Assembly (NCBI GenBank): GCA_002500605.1
Contig: DLRR01000008.1
Span: 17,022 to 51,640, forward strand
DNA: 34,619 nt
Reading direction: 5' to 3'
Origin: Nitrospinaceae bacterium UBA7883
GTDB taxonomy: Bacteria; Nitrospinota_A; UBA7883
A model generated the notes under the pieces. That model made no database searches and was not told where the DNA came from. It worked only from the letters and a program-made list of their open reading frames with translations. Below are positions 24,427 to 33,344 of this stretch, piece after piece. How positions within the stretch are numbered: the first letter of the stretch is position 1; each line of letters opens with the position of its first letter. The translations under genes and the position numbers were made by a program.

Positions 24427-27105
24427 ATGCTTATGAACGAAAAACCACTTTTATGCCTAATTGATGGGGCGGGCTACTATTTTCGCGCTTACTATGCCAT
24501 AAATCAACACTTGTCCAACTCCAAAGGACAGCCAACCAACGCTGTATTTGGATTCGCCAAAATGCTACCCAAGATTCTTAGAGAGCAACATCCTGATTAT
24601 GCTTTGATGGTTTTTGACAGTAAGGAAAAAACATTTCGGCACGATATGTATGAACTCTACAAGGCGAATAGAGCTAAGATGCCAGAAGATTTGGTGTCAC
24701 AGTTACCATATATAGACAAAATATGTCATGCTCATAACGTGCCTATCGCCAGAGTTCCTGGGTATGAAGCCGACGATATAATAGGTGGGATTGCAAGTAA
24801 AGCAGTTGCAGCTGGATATGAGGTTGTAATAGCCACTTCAGATAAAGACTTAATGCAATTGGTAATGCCCGGTGTGACGCTATACGACGGAATGAAGGAA
24901 GTGCTAATCGGGCCCGAACAGGTGCTCGAGAAGTTTGGAGTAGAGCCTTCTCTTGTCACAGATGTCTTAGGGTTGATGGGCGACTCCTCAGATAACATTC
25001 CAGGTGTTCCAGGAGTGGGAGAGAAAACAGCTAAGGCTTTGGTTCAGGAAATGGGCTCGTTAGAGAACATTTTAAGGAACGTGGAATCCTTGGGGAAAAA
25101 GAAATTGAAAGAAAACCTTATTAAGTTTGCCGACCAGGCCCGTTTGTCAAAAGAGCTTGCAACCATTGTCAAGGATGCGCCGCTACAGTTTGAGCCTAAA
25201 AAATGGGAAGTCTCTGGACCTAATACAAATGCGTTGCGTGAGATTTACTTGGAGTTAGAGTTTAATGCCATGCTGAAAGAGCTTAGCAGCGACAAACCTA
25301 AGATCAATAGAAGCTACATTCTTGTAAATAATATAAAGTCTTTTAATGCAATGATTACCAAACTTGAATCCAGCCGTGGTTTTGCCATAGATACCGAAAC
25401 TACATCCCTACACCCTACACGGGCACGTTTGGTAGGGATTTCATTTTCATGCAAGGAAGGGGAAGGATATTACCTACCAATTCGTCATAAGTGCACCAAC
25501 TCTTCACCGCAACTAGATATAGAGGAGATTAGACCAGCCATCAGCAGAATTTTAGAGAGCCAAAAGATAGAAAAGTACGGACAGAATATTAAATACGATA
25601 TTATTGTTTTGGCGGGGGAGGGATTTCTCATCAACTCAGTTTCCTTCGATACGATGATTGCATCTTACTTGATCAATCCCACAGCGAAGCATGGACTTTC
25701 CAGTCTTGCCATTGAATATTTAGGCGAGGAAATGATTGAGTACGAGGAAATTTGCGGAAAAGGTGCTAAGCAGATTAGATTCGATGAGGTGGAAATTGAA
25801 GCGGCTCTCGACTATGCAGCGGAAGATGCCGACATTACATATAGGTTGGTTAAGTTAATGCGAACCGGCATAGAAAAACAAAAGATGGAAAAACTGATGT
25901 ACGAAGTTGAAATTCCACTCATGACGATACTGGCCGACATGGAGATTGCTGGTGTTGCCATAGATTCCAAAATGTTGGACGTTATGGGAGGAGAAATCGA
26001 GGGAGAGCTTAAAGATATTGAATCGAAGATATTTGGCTTGGCTAATGAAGAATTTAATATAAGTTCGCCGAAGCAATTGGGCACGATTTTGTTCGATAAA
26101 TTAAAGCTCTCTGGTGGTAAAAAAACCAAAACGGGTTACTCTACAAGCCTTGATGTGTTAGAAGGCCTCGCTGCTGCACATCCCCTCCCAGAGCTTGTTT
26201 TGGAATATCGTCATCTGGCAAAACTGAAAAACACCTACATAGATGCTTTGCCTAAAATGGTTAATGAAAAGACTGGCAGGATACATTCGTCATTTAACCA
26301 AACAGTAGCTGCAACTGGACGACTTTCATCATCCGACCCCAATCTGCAAAACATACCAATTCGTACAAGTACAGGCGCTAAAATAAGGAAAGCATTCGTA
26401 GCCCCTGCGGGCCATAAGCTTGTATCGGCTGATTATTCCCAGATAGAGCTAAGACTGCTAGCCCAGCTCTCTGGAGAACCAGCGTTATTAGAAGCTTTTA
26501 GAAATAATGAGGATATTCACTCCATAACTGCAGCTGAGATCTCAGGTGTGCCTCAAAGCTTGGTTTCAGAGGATATGCGCAGAATGGCTAAAACAGTTAA
26601 TTTCGGAATTATTTATGGGCAGACCGCTTTTGGGCTTGCAAGAGAACTGAAAATTTCAATGGCTGATGCTCAACTTTATATAGACAATTATTTTGCCAGA
26701 TATCCAGGCATTAAAAAATATTTTGCGAAAATAATAACTGAAGCCAAAAGGGATGGCTTTGTGGTAACTCTACTGGGAAGAAAACGTTACTTGCCGGATA
26801 TTAACGCAAAAACCCGCCAGCTTCGTCAATTTGCGGAAAGAAATGCAGTAAACTCCCCCATTCAGGGAAGTGCTGCCGATCTTATTAAACTCGCCATGAT
26901 ATCGATTTCAAAACGGATCTCCAATGAACAGTTTAAATCGCGTATGGTGCTGCAGGTTCATGACGAGCTGGTTTTTGAAGTACCAGACGCGGAAGTTGAT
27001 CTTCTGAAAAAAATGGTTGTTGAAGAGATGGAAGGTGTGTGTAAGCTCGATGTGCCGCTGGTAGTTTCAGCTAAAGTTGGAGAAAACTGGCTAGAAGCTC
27101 ACTAA
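24427..27105 (+). CDS. polA: DNA polymerase I
   Basis: 892 residues from the ATG at 24427; a second ATG follows at 24433 and a TTG at 24412 would add five residues. All three domains are present. The 5'-3' exonuclease occupies roughly 1-290 (YEADDII, ATSDKDLMQL, DSSDNIPGVPGVGEKTA). The 3'-5' proofreading domain has its metal ligands intact (Asp322/Glu324 in DTETTS, the NIKYD aspartate, and YAAEDA), so proofreading should be active. The polymerase domain has DYSQIELR from 669, RRMAKTVNFGIIYG, and VHDE near 845. It fills gaps in excision repair and removes RNA primers. It is divergent from coaBC; lexA follows 122 bases downstream. Confidence 0.97.
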   Translation: MLMNEKPLLCLIDGAGYYFRAYYAINQHLSNSKGQPTNAVFGFAKMLPKILREQHPDYALMVFDSKEKTFRHDMYELYKANRAKMPEDLVSQLPYIDKICHAHNVPIARVPGYEADDIIGGIASKAVAAGYEVVIATSDKDLMQLVMPGVTLYDGMKEVLIGPEQVLEKFGVEPSLVTDVLGLMGDSSDNIPGVPGVGEKTAKALVQEMGSLENILRNVESLGKKKLKENLIKFADQARLSKELATIVKDAPLQFEPKKWEVSGPNTNALREIYLELEFNAMLKELSSDKPKINRSYILVNNIKSFNAMITKLESSRGFAIDTETTSLHPTRARLVGISFSCKEGEGYYLPIRHKCTNSSPQLDIEEIRPAISRILESQKIEKYGQNIKYDIIVLAGEGFLINSVSFDTMIASYLINPTAKHGLSSLAIEYLGEEMIEYEEICGKGAKQIRFDEVEIEAALDYAAEDADITYRLVKLMRTGIEKQKMEKLMYEVEIPLMTILADMEIAGVAIDSKMLDVMGGEIEGELKDIESKIFGLANEEFNISSPKQLGTILFDKLKLSGGKKTKTGYSTSLDVLEGLAAAHPLPELVLEYRHLAKLKNTYIDALPKMVNEKTGRIHSSFNQTVAATGRLSSSDPNLQNIPIRTSTGAKIRKAFVAPAGHKLVSADYSQIELRLLAQLSGEPALLEAFRNNEDIHSITAAEISGVPQSLVSEDMRRMAKTVNFGIIYGQTAFGLARELKISMADAQLYIDNYFARYPGIKKYFAKIITEAKRDGFVVTLLGRKRYLPDINAKTRQLRQFAERNAVNSPIQGSAADLIKLAMISISKRISNEQFKSRMVLQVHDELVFEVPDAEVDLLKKMVVEEMEGVCKLDVPLVVSAKVGENWLEAH

Positions 27106-27170
27106 ATGTCAAAATACTTTGGCAGGCATTATTGATAAGCTCTAAACTGCTAGTTAAAGAGAAAATTTAG

Positions 27171-27190
27171 CGAAAAAGCATTGTTTTTCG
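27171..27190. promoter_or_regulatory. Perfect inverted repeat upstream of lexA, candidate LexA operator
   Basis: CGAAAAA-N6-TTTTTCG is a perfect 7-bp inverted repeat; a second TTTTCGCT follows (27196-27203), matching AGCGAAAA at 27169-27176. It sits 37 bases before the lexA ATG and just after a possible TTGATA-N17-TAAAGA promoter (27132-27160). Position suits autorepression, the usual control of lexA. It is neither the E. coli CTGT-N8-ACAG box nor the Bacillus GAAC-N4-GTTC box. Confidence 0.45.
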
Positions 27191-27227
27191 ATTTGTTTTC
27201 GCTTAGTATTGCGTTAGGAGAATAGTT

Positions 27228-27833
27228 ATGCACCTAACAAAAAAGCAAAAAGAGATATTCGATCACATTGCCTCATTCATATCCCAAAATGGTTATGCAC
27301 CAAGCATTATGGAGATAGGTGAGAAGTTTGGGCTCTCATCCCCTGCTACAATCCATAAGCATCTTACAAATTTGGAAGCAAAAGGGCTAATACGTAGACT
27401 TAAAAACATGAGCCGTGCCATAGAACTAGTGCAAATGAATCCAGAAATGGAGTCCTCGATCCAGATTCCGTTACTTGGTACCATAGTTGCCGGTGAGCCG
27501 CTTGAAAGTTATCAGGTGGAAGAAACTATCACAGTACCAAGCGATATGATCGGCCGTAATCGTACATATGCATTAAAGGTGCGAGGCGAATCTATGATTG
27601 AAGAACACATCAAAGATGGTGATTTTGTGATAGTAGATGAACGCAACCATGCTGATAATGGTGAAACTGTAGTGGCTCTTGTAAACAATAACAGCGTCAC
27701 ACTGAAGAAGTTTTATCGGGAAAATGGCACTGTCCGGCTGCAGCCAGCAAATTTGGATATGAGTCCAATTGTAGTCCCTATTGAAAATGTAACAGTTCAG
27801 GGGGTCGTAATAGGGGTTTTGAGGAAATTTTAG
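27228..27833 (+). CDS. lexA: SOS response repressor LexA
   Basis: 201 residues, normal length. The N-terminal winged helix (about 1-67) has a recognition region SSPATIHKHLTNLEAKGLIRR closer to Gram-positive LexA (STVHGHLARLESKG in Bacillus) than to that of E. coli. The self-cleavage site is Ala88-Gly89 (TIVAGEP). The serine-lysine catalytic pair is Ser122 (RGESMIE) and Lys160 (VTLKKF). RecA-stimulated autocleavage should therefore be functional. The ATG at 27228 has AGGAG about 7 bases upstream. Preceded by an inverted repeat that may be its own operator. It lies downstream of polA on the same strand, 122 bases away, and upstream of tRNA-Pro. Confidence 0.97.
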   Translation: MHLTKKQKEIFDHIASFISQNGYAPSIMEIGEKFGLSSPATIHKHLTNLEAKGLIRRLKNMSRAIELVQMNPEMESSIQIPLLGTIVAGEPLESYQVEETITVPSDMIGRNRTYALKVRGESMIEEHIKDGDFVIVDERNHADNGETVVALVNNNSVTLKKFYRENGTVRLQPANLDMSPIVVPIENVTVQGVVIGVLRKF

Positions 27834-27903
27834 TCTGCTTGCTATCGGTTAATCAACTACACATTACAATTCCATTATCTACCAATGCTCCCATGAAACT
27901 TGC

Positions 27904-27909
27904 TATACT
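27904..27909 (+). promoter_or_regulatory. -10 box of the tRNA-Pro gene
   Basis: TATACT lies 16 bases before the mature tRNA 5' end, which would give a short leader of about 10 bases. The matching -35 is poor. A T-run (27917-27924) directly precedes the tRNA. Confidence 0.4.
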
Positions 27910-27925
27910 TTAGCTCTTTTTTTTC

Positions 27926-28004
<79 letters not shown>

Positions 28005-28039
28005 CAAATTATTGTTTTCGAAAGATTTATGATAGCCAC

Positions 28040-29323
28040 TTAGTTAGGGTCGGCTGTTTCAATGATTCGCGCTATGAGCCCCATCTCACCAGCCTTTGCT
28101 GGCAACTTCAGACAGACCCTATAGCCTGCACCAGGGGCCTCATCCATGTGGTTACCGTTTTGGTCTTGTAGGCTATTGAGTACAAAGGGGTGATTGCCTG
28201 TTGGCGTTAGTAGTACTAGTGAATCACCAAGGGCGAACTTATTCTTCACCTCAATGAGTGCTGACCCATCCTCCATCTGATTCAAAACCTCACCCACAAA
28301 AACTTGGTACAAACTCCTCGAGCTACTATGGCGGTAGCTCTGTAATTCCTCAGAGGGGTGGCGTTGATAAAAACCATTGGTATAGCCCCGGTTAGCAAGT
28401 CCCTCCAGTTCGGCCATCAGGTTGTGGTTGAAGGGGCGCTCAGCAACAGCGTCATCAATGGCCTGCCGGTAGACCTGAGTTGAACGAGCAGCATAATAGT
28501 GAGACTTTGTCCGCCCTTCAATCTTTAGACTATCGATACCAATACGCACCAATCGTTCCACATGTTCCACTGCACGAAGATCTTTGGAGTTCATAATGTA
28601 GGTGCCATGCTCATCTTCTGTGATCGGCATGAACTCGTTTGGACGTTCCTTCTCTTCTAGGTAGTAGAGCTGATCTGCTGCAGGGTGTCGTGTCTGACCT
28701 GTATCCGATTCCCCCAGTTGATATTCCCAACGACAAGAGTTGGTACAGGCTCCCTGATTGGCATCACGGCGGTTAAAATAGCCCGAGAGGAGGCAGCGCC
28801 CAGAATAGGCGATACAGAGAGAGCCATGTACAAACACTTCCAACTCAACATCGGGACACTGCTGGCGAATCTCCTCCACCTCATCTAGGGATAGCTCTCG
28901 CGAGAGGATAATCCGTTTTATACCAATCTGCTGCCAAAAACGAACGGCCATCGAATTGACTGTATTGGCCTGAACAGAAAGATGCAGCGGGAGATCTGGC
29001 CACCGTTCACGAGCCAACATAATTAGTCCGGGGTCAGCCATAATCAGGGCGTCTGGGGCCATATCAATAACCGGGTCAAGGTCAGCTAAGAAGGTCTTTA
29101 CCTTGGTGCCATGAGGCATCAGGTTGCAGGTGAGATAGAAGGCTTTGTTGACGGAGTGGGCCTCATCAATGCCGATGAGGAGGTTCTTCTCAAGGAAATC
29201 ATTATTTCGAACCCGAAGGCTATAGCGAGGGAGGCCTGCGTAGACTGCGTCTGCCCCGTAAGCGAAGGCATATCGCATGTTCTTTAGGGTTCCGGCAGGG
29301 GAAGTTAGTTCTGGGGTTTGCAT
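28040..29323 (-). CDS. U32-family protein, TrhP/YegQ-type tRNA hydroxylation factor
   Basis: 427 residues. The N-terminus (ELTSPAGTLKNMRYAFAYGADAVYAG and the following RYSLRVRN) and the HGSLCIAYSGRCLLS / ACTNSC block identify the U32 family, nearest to E. coli YegQ (TrhP), which helps put the hydroxyl on uridine-34 of tRNAs read by cmo5U/mcmo5U, including tRNA-Pro. Four cysteines, 170, 177, 193 and 197, are the likely Fe-S ligands. Base composition is unlike the neighbours: two 60-base samples are 31/60 and 29/60 GC against 22/60 in trpE. No Shine-Dalgarno precedes the ATG. It faces tRNA-Pro with a 37-base gap, a common setting for acquired genes. Once labelled peptidases, U32 proteins of this type are not known to act as such. 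Confidence 0.9.
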   Translation of the reverse strand: MQTPELTSPAGTLKNMRYAFAYGADAVYAGLPRYSLRVRNNDFLEKNLLIGIDEAHSVNKAFYLTCNLMPHGTKVKTFLADLDPVIDMAPDALIMADPGLIMLARERWPDLPLHLSVQANTVNSMAVRFWQQIGIKRIILSRELSLDEVEEIRQQCPDVELEVFVHGSLCIAYSGRCLLSGYFNRRDANQGACTNSCRWEYQLGESDTGQTRHPAADQLYYLEEKERPNEFMPITEDEHGTYIMNSKDLRAVEHVERLVRIGIDSLKIEGRTKSHYYAARSTQVYRQAIDDAVAERPFNHNLMAELEGLANRGYTNGFYQRHPSEELQSYRHSSSRSLYQVFVGEVLNQMEDGSALIEVKNKFALGDSLVLLTPTGNHPFVLNSLQDQNGNHMDEAPGAGYRVCLKLPAKAGEMGLIARIIETADPN

Positions 29324-29560
29324 GGTGATTTTATCTGTTCCAAATGATGTGTAGCTCGGTTATTTTTGCGAGAGTTATATTGACCAAGAGCCATGAGCCC
29401 TCTCACCCCCCGAGGAAGAGTCTCCTACTTCAGGATTACTCAGCAGGCTATCGCCTGTCCCGGCCATTGTGACTCACATCGACCGCTATTTTCCACTTTT
29501 TTTTACTTATTATAAATTTATTGAAATCAGACCTGCTGCCGATGACAATGGGCTATCAGT

Positions 29561-30454
29561 TTAATGAGGGGCTGCTGTTGCGCTGTCGATAACGCCGCCA
29601 ACTTTCTCAGAGAATCCACCACCGTACATTCGCCAAATACCTTCACCCGTTGTAACTATGTGGACATCATTAAAATCAAGACCAGTATCTGTTGGATTTG
29701 TGAATGTCAGGCCGTCTGTTGAAGTTGCAGTGAAAAGTTTAGTAGTCTTATTGTCGTAATAAAAAATTCTTATGGTGCCATCCCCAAGTACAACTGCGAA
29801 TGGATGCTCTGCAGATTGGTCAATATTTGATCCGTTTCCTATTCTTACCCCGTCGTCGGTTGTCCAATTTAGCATATCTGAGGAAGTGGCACTATATATG
29901 CGAAACGTTTCTATCGGCCCAGGTTTAGGCAATCCGGAAAAATACATTCTATATCCGTTATCGGATGTATCGATCATTGTTGGACCCGTTAATCCGCCAG
30001 TTTCCCCTACCTGGGACTGGGTAATACGGTAACCATTCTCCTTGGTGAAATTGAGACCATCCGACGAAATCCATGAAACTATACCGTCACCACTATTACC
30101 GTATAATCTCCATGATCCATCTTCTAATTTGAACACCCTGGGCATTCCAGCTTGCCCCTCTTCGACTCTTATCCCTGCCTCGGCAGTCCAAGATAGACCG
30201 TCACTTGAAACAGCGGAAGCTACTGCGCCTCCTACAATCACATAGGCTCTCCAGGATCCATCATCAAGCATGTTTACTGACACATCGGCTACGACTGTCC
30301 CTGCTGCAACTCCAAAAGTTTGGTAGTAAAGACGAGTGCCGTCATCTTTTGTCCAAACACCAGATGCGGAAATTGAATCAGCGGAATTACCGGCACAAGC
30401 ACCTAAGGTTAAGGCAATAAAAAGAATTACGGTTTGAAGTGATCTCTTTCTCAT
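29561..30454 (-). CDS. Predicted lipoprotein with beta-propeller-like repeats
   Basis: 297 residues from the ATG at 30454, seven codons inside the longest frame, chosen because it gives a clean type II signal peptide: a basic RKR start, a hydrophobic core and lipobox LGAC with Cys20. The mature part repeats a unit of about 50-60 residues: a GSWRxY strand, then a SSDGLSWT-type turn (four copies: SSDGLSWT, SSDGLNFT, SSDMLNWT, STDGLTFT), then an xGxRI strand. This is the look of a five-bladed propeller such as GH32/GH43 or sialidase-like folds. I cannot place catalytic residues, so it may be a binding protein. It should sit in the outer or inner membrane facing the periplasm or outside. It is divergent from a glycoside hydrolase-like lipoprotein. 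Confidence 0.8.
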   Translation of the reverse strand: MRKRSLQTVILFIALTLGACAGNSADSISASGVWTKDDGTRLYYQTFGVAAGTVVADVSVNMLDDGSWRAYVIVGGAVASAVSSDGLSWTAEAGIRVEEGQAGMPRVFKLEDGSWRLYGNSGDGIVSWISSDGLNFTKENGYRITQSQVGETGGLTGPTMIDTSDNGYRMYFSGLPKPGPIETFRIYSATSSDMLNWTTDDGVRIGNGSNIDQSAEHPFAVVLGDGTIRIFYYDNKTTKLFTATSTDGLTFTNPTDTGLDFNDVHIVTTGEGIWRMYGGGFSEKVGGVIDSATAAPH

Positions 30455-30663
30455 TTTGACACACCATAAAACCATCAGGCCAAGGTACCGTGAGGGCTGG
30501 AAATTTACAACAATTTAATCGCTGCTTTTTTTTGATATTTTAATAATTGTAGAATATGGCATACACTTTTCTGATAGATTACAATTTAAAAGTTGTCGCT
30601 TTTCCTGATTTTGACCCTATAGCTTGGAATAGAAGTTTAATCCATATCCATTGAGGAGAAGGT

Positions 30664-31632
30664 ATGAAGAGAGTTATCGTCGCCATTATAATAACCATCT
30701 CATCATCCATACTGGTTTCATGTAATGCTAGTTTGGATGAAATATTGCTGGTTGGAGACACTGAAATACCATACAGTAAAATGGCATTGAATATGTTTCC
30801 GCGCAATACCACAGCCGGTGATCTTGCCACACAAATGGCTGACGTTAAATCATTGGGAATAAATTTTATCAGGGTTAATTTTTGGTTCGATACTCAATAC
30901 ATGCCGACGTCAGGATCAGCCCCTGATTTTTCACAATTCGATGCAGTTGTGGCAGCCGCAGCAGCCGAGGGGATAAGTATTTTGGCGCTACTAAACCCAG
31001 TCCCTGAGTGGCTAGTTGGAAATCCTTCTTGGAAAAGCATTTTTGTAGACCAATATGTGACACCAGTTGTAAGCAGATATAAAAACTCTGTTAAGTATTG
31101 GGAAGTTTATAATGAACCTAATGAGGAAACCAACGTTTTTACAGGTACTGCTGACGACTACTTTGATCTTCTCAAACAGGTTTCTATTGCCATACGTGCT
31201 GAGGATCCAACAGCAAAAGTTGTGGCAGGAGCGACAAGCAATATAGTGCTCTATGATGTGGGAAATTGGGAATATACACAAAGGCTGGTTGACTTAGGCT
31301 TAGAAACTTATGCAGACGTTTTAAACATACATTACTATTCAGAACTCGATATTGAGCTCAGCGTAGTTGGGGGTGCATTAGTTCAATCGGTTAACATACC
31401 AAATTGGGTCACTGAAACGGGGAAATTTGGCCAGTCTAACCAAAAAGACTATTTTGAGTCGATAATGCCTTACATTGAAAAATCGCTTGGGCCGGAAAAA
31501 ATTTTTTGGTACTGCTATGTAGAGGGAGTTGGGTCAGAAACAGTTCACCCAGATGACACTTTTGGATTAGTTACTTATCATGCAGGGCAGCGTTCTGAAT
31601 CCTCGCTCTATACGCTGTTAAAAAACCAATGA
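30664..31632 (+). CDS. Clan A glycoside hydrolase-like lipoprotein (GH39/GH5-type TIM barrel)
   Basis: 322 residues. A type II signal peptide ends in lipobox LVSC with Cys20, so the mature protein is lipid-anchored outside the cytoplasm. The TIM barrel shows the clan A features: INFIRVNFWF (66-75) on an early strand, acid/base Glu151 in YWEVYNEPNEE, and probable nucleophile Glu251 in WVTETG. A retaining beta-glycosidase is expected; substrate unknown. The ATG has a strong GAGGAGAAGG Shine-Dalgarno. At about 300 mature residues it is a minimal catalytic domain without accessory modules. It is divergent from the propeller lipoprotein over 209 bases, so the two may be co-regulated and act on the same glycan. 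The identity of the exact GH family is unsure. Confidence 0.82.
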   Translation: MKRVIVAIIITISSSILVSCNASLDEILLVGDTEIPYSKMALNMFPRNTTAGDLATQMADVKSLGINFIRVNFWFDTQYMPTSGSAPDFSQFDAVVAAAAAEGISILALLNPVPEWLVGNPSWKSIFVDQYVTPVVSRYKNSVKYWEVYNEPNEETNVFTGTADDYFDLLKQVSIAIRAEDPTAKVVAGATSNIVLYDVGNWEYTQRLVDLGLETYADVLNIHYYSELDIELSVVGGALVQSVNIPNWVTETGKFGQSNQKDYFESIMPYIEKSLGPEKIFWYCYVEGVGSETVHPDDTFGLVTYHAGQRSESSLYTLLKNQ

Positions 31633-31681
31633 TGCCATAACATCACCGTTTGTTTAGAGGGATTTGTATGAGTGGTAAAAT

Positions 31682-32893
31682 TCACCATCCAAAATGCGTT
31701 TTTGGCAAATTGTAACGCAAACTTGCCATGTAGTACTTCTCGAAAGCAACTTTCATCCAGTGTACTGTCTTGCCATTAACATGTACAAGTTTGTTACGGG
31801 GTGGCAATAAAGGGGAAGCTGATAAATAAATACCGGTATCACCCGCATCTGATATGCAAACAACCTCAAACTCTTTTCCGTGGATTTTTGAGCCCCCTTT
31901 TATGTCGGCGGCTATATTTTGTGCTGCGATTTCAGCCATAGTTTCTGTCATCTGGCCTGTTTTTGGGACCCCTACGGGAACTGGTGTTTGCACTGGTGGA
32001 GGAATAGCGAGTGATACCCCTACCGAATAAATGTTTTGGTATTTGGGGTTTGCCAAATAGTCGTCAGCTATTATAAACCCTCTTGGGTTGGAAAGGCCTT
32101 CAATCCCCAAATATGCATGACTGCCGTAAAAAGCAGGGACAATTAGACTGAAATCATTTTTTAGCTTTTCCCCTCCATCCAATTCAACCTCTTCTGGGGT
32201 AACTTGGGTTAACTTACAATTAACTTTCCATTCAATGTCTCTGTCAGCAAACTCGTCTTCTAGTATTCGAGTCACTTTTCCAAATCCACCCACCCCAAAA
32301 TGACCCAGGTACGGTTCGTTAGTTACCAAAGATATCTTGAATTTATTCCTTAATTGCTTTCGCCTGAGATGAGTATCAGTCATCATGGCCATTTCATATG
32401 CCGGGCCCAAGCAAGAAGCCCCTTGAGTGTTACAAAATACGAGCGAACCGGATCCCTTTGCAATTACTCTCTCTAGGGCCGCTTTAGACTCTAAGGCCTG
32501 CTTAATGGAAAAAATTGAATAGCTATTGCCGATATCAGGGCCTAGGCCTGGAATAGCAGCAAAATCGAGCTCTGACCCAGTTGCGGCTACAAGGTAGTCA
32601 TATTCATACTCATCTTTTTCCCCGGTGACGCTGCAATTGTCAGGGTCGGCTTTTACTACGGTATCTTGTACAAACTCAATTCCTTTGCTTCGCAGGCTAT
32701 CTACCACATGGAATTTTATTGCCGATGGGTTTCGCCATCCCATTGCTACCCAAGGCAAGGATGGAACAAAAGTAAAAATATCCTCGGCTGACACAACTTT
32801 GATGTGGTGTTCTTTGCCTAACAGTTTCCGTAAACTAATTGCCGAGTGGTATCCACCAAAAGACGACCCTAAAACAAGTATTCGTTTGCTCAT
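31682..32893 (-). CDS. Sulfide:quinone oxidoreductase-like flavoprotein
   Basis: 403 residues of the pyridine nucleotide-disulfide oxidoreductase superfamily, SQR/FCSD/NDH-2 branch. The FAD-binding motif is LVLGSSFGGYHSA (7-19), a GxSxGG variant. Cysteines 154 and 161 (CNTQGASC) and 346 (VVCISDAGDTG) are in positions where SQRs carry redox-active cysteines. The PKTGQMTE segment (310-317) before a helix is typical of SQR. SQRs oxidise sulfide at the membrane and pass electrons to quinone. The second FAD motif, usually containing GD, here reads VGVS (291-294). It has an AGGA site before the ATG and follows a DsrE gene by 26 bases, which supports a role in sulfur chemistry. Another flavoprotein function is possible. 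Confidence 0.82.
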   Translation of the reverse strand: MSKRILVLGSSFGGYHSAISLRKLLGKEHHIKVVSAEDIFTFVPSLPWVAMGWRNPSAIKFHVVDSLRSKGIEFVQDTVVKADPDNCSVTGEKDEYEYDYLVAATGSELDFAAIPGLGPDIGNSYSIFSIKQALESKAALERVIAKGSGSLVFCNTQGASCLGPAYEMAMMTDTHLRRKQLRNKFKISLVTNEPYLGHFGVGGFGKVTRILEDEFADRDIEWKVNCKLTQVTPEEVELDGGEKLKNDFSLIVPAFYGSHAYLGIEGLSNPRGFIIADDYLANPKYQNIYSVGVSLAIPPPVQTPVPVGVPKTGQMTETMAEIAAQNIAADIKGGSKIHGKEFEVVCISDAGDTGIYLSASPLLPPRNKLVHVNGKTVHWMKVAFEKYYMASLRYNLPKTHFGW

Positions 32894-32919
32894 GACATTC
32901 CTATATCTTTAGTCTTCAC

Positions 32920-33276
32920 TTAAAAGATAAGAACCTTATCGGCCCATTGCACGGCGTCAGTCAATTCTATAAGATTACCACGTGAACAGTCTTTAGAAAG
33001 CTCAGCTTCAGTAATACCCCTGGCATCCATGCATGTGCCGCAGACAGATATTGTTCCTCCTTGCCTGGCAATAACTTTGAACATTTTTTCAAGGTTGTAA
33101 TATCCGTCAGGTGTTTTTTGTCCTGACTTTCCGCAAGAGGCAGCGTCACCCATGAGAAAGATTTTGATTTCTTCGCCTTCTCTTTTTCCGAGTGATCCAG
33201 CGAGACGAAGCCCGTTATAACTTCTTTCCGTTCCGTATGGTGGGTCGTTGAGGATAAATAACATTTTGTTTGCCAT
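32920..33276 (-). CDS. DsrE-family sulfur-carrier-like protein
   Basis: 118 residues, full length for the family. The pattern GDAASC (44-49), GQKTPDGYYN, and CGTCMDARGI (79-88), ending in ADKVLIF, matches DsrE/DsrF-like proteins, several of which carry persulfide on a conserved cysteine. Cys79 and Cys82 are the best candidates here. It is cytosolic. The ATG has GGAG about 8 bases upstream. It lies between an unrecognised small protein and an SQR-like flavoprotein on the same strand, so it probably hands on or receives sulfane sulfur in that pathway. The stand-alone copy, with no DsrF/DsrH partners, argues against a true DsrEFH complex. Confidence 0.88.
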   Translation of the reverse strand: MANKMLFILNDPPYGTERSYNGLRLAGSLGKREGEEIKIFLMGDAASCGKSGQKTPDGYYNLEKMFKVIARQGGTISVCGTCMDARGITEAELSKDCSRGNLIELTDAVQWADKVLIF

Positions 33277-33344
33277 CTAGAGTCTCCGTAACAATTAGTT
33301 GAACAATCACATTACTTGAAAGGTGCCAAACTGCAATGATGTTG

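Noticed and set aside
29324..29560. Gene remnant or mobile-element end beside the U32 gene
   Set aside because: The 237 bases show no open frame of note and no terminal repeat that I could pair with another site.
30042..30420. Plus-strand open frames inside the propeller lipoprotein gene
   Set aside because: They are antisense frames with no start signals; the minus-strand frame has a clear signal peptide and repeats.
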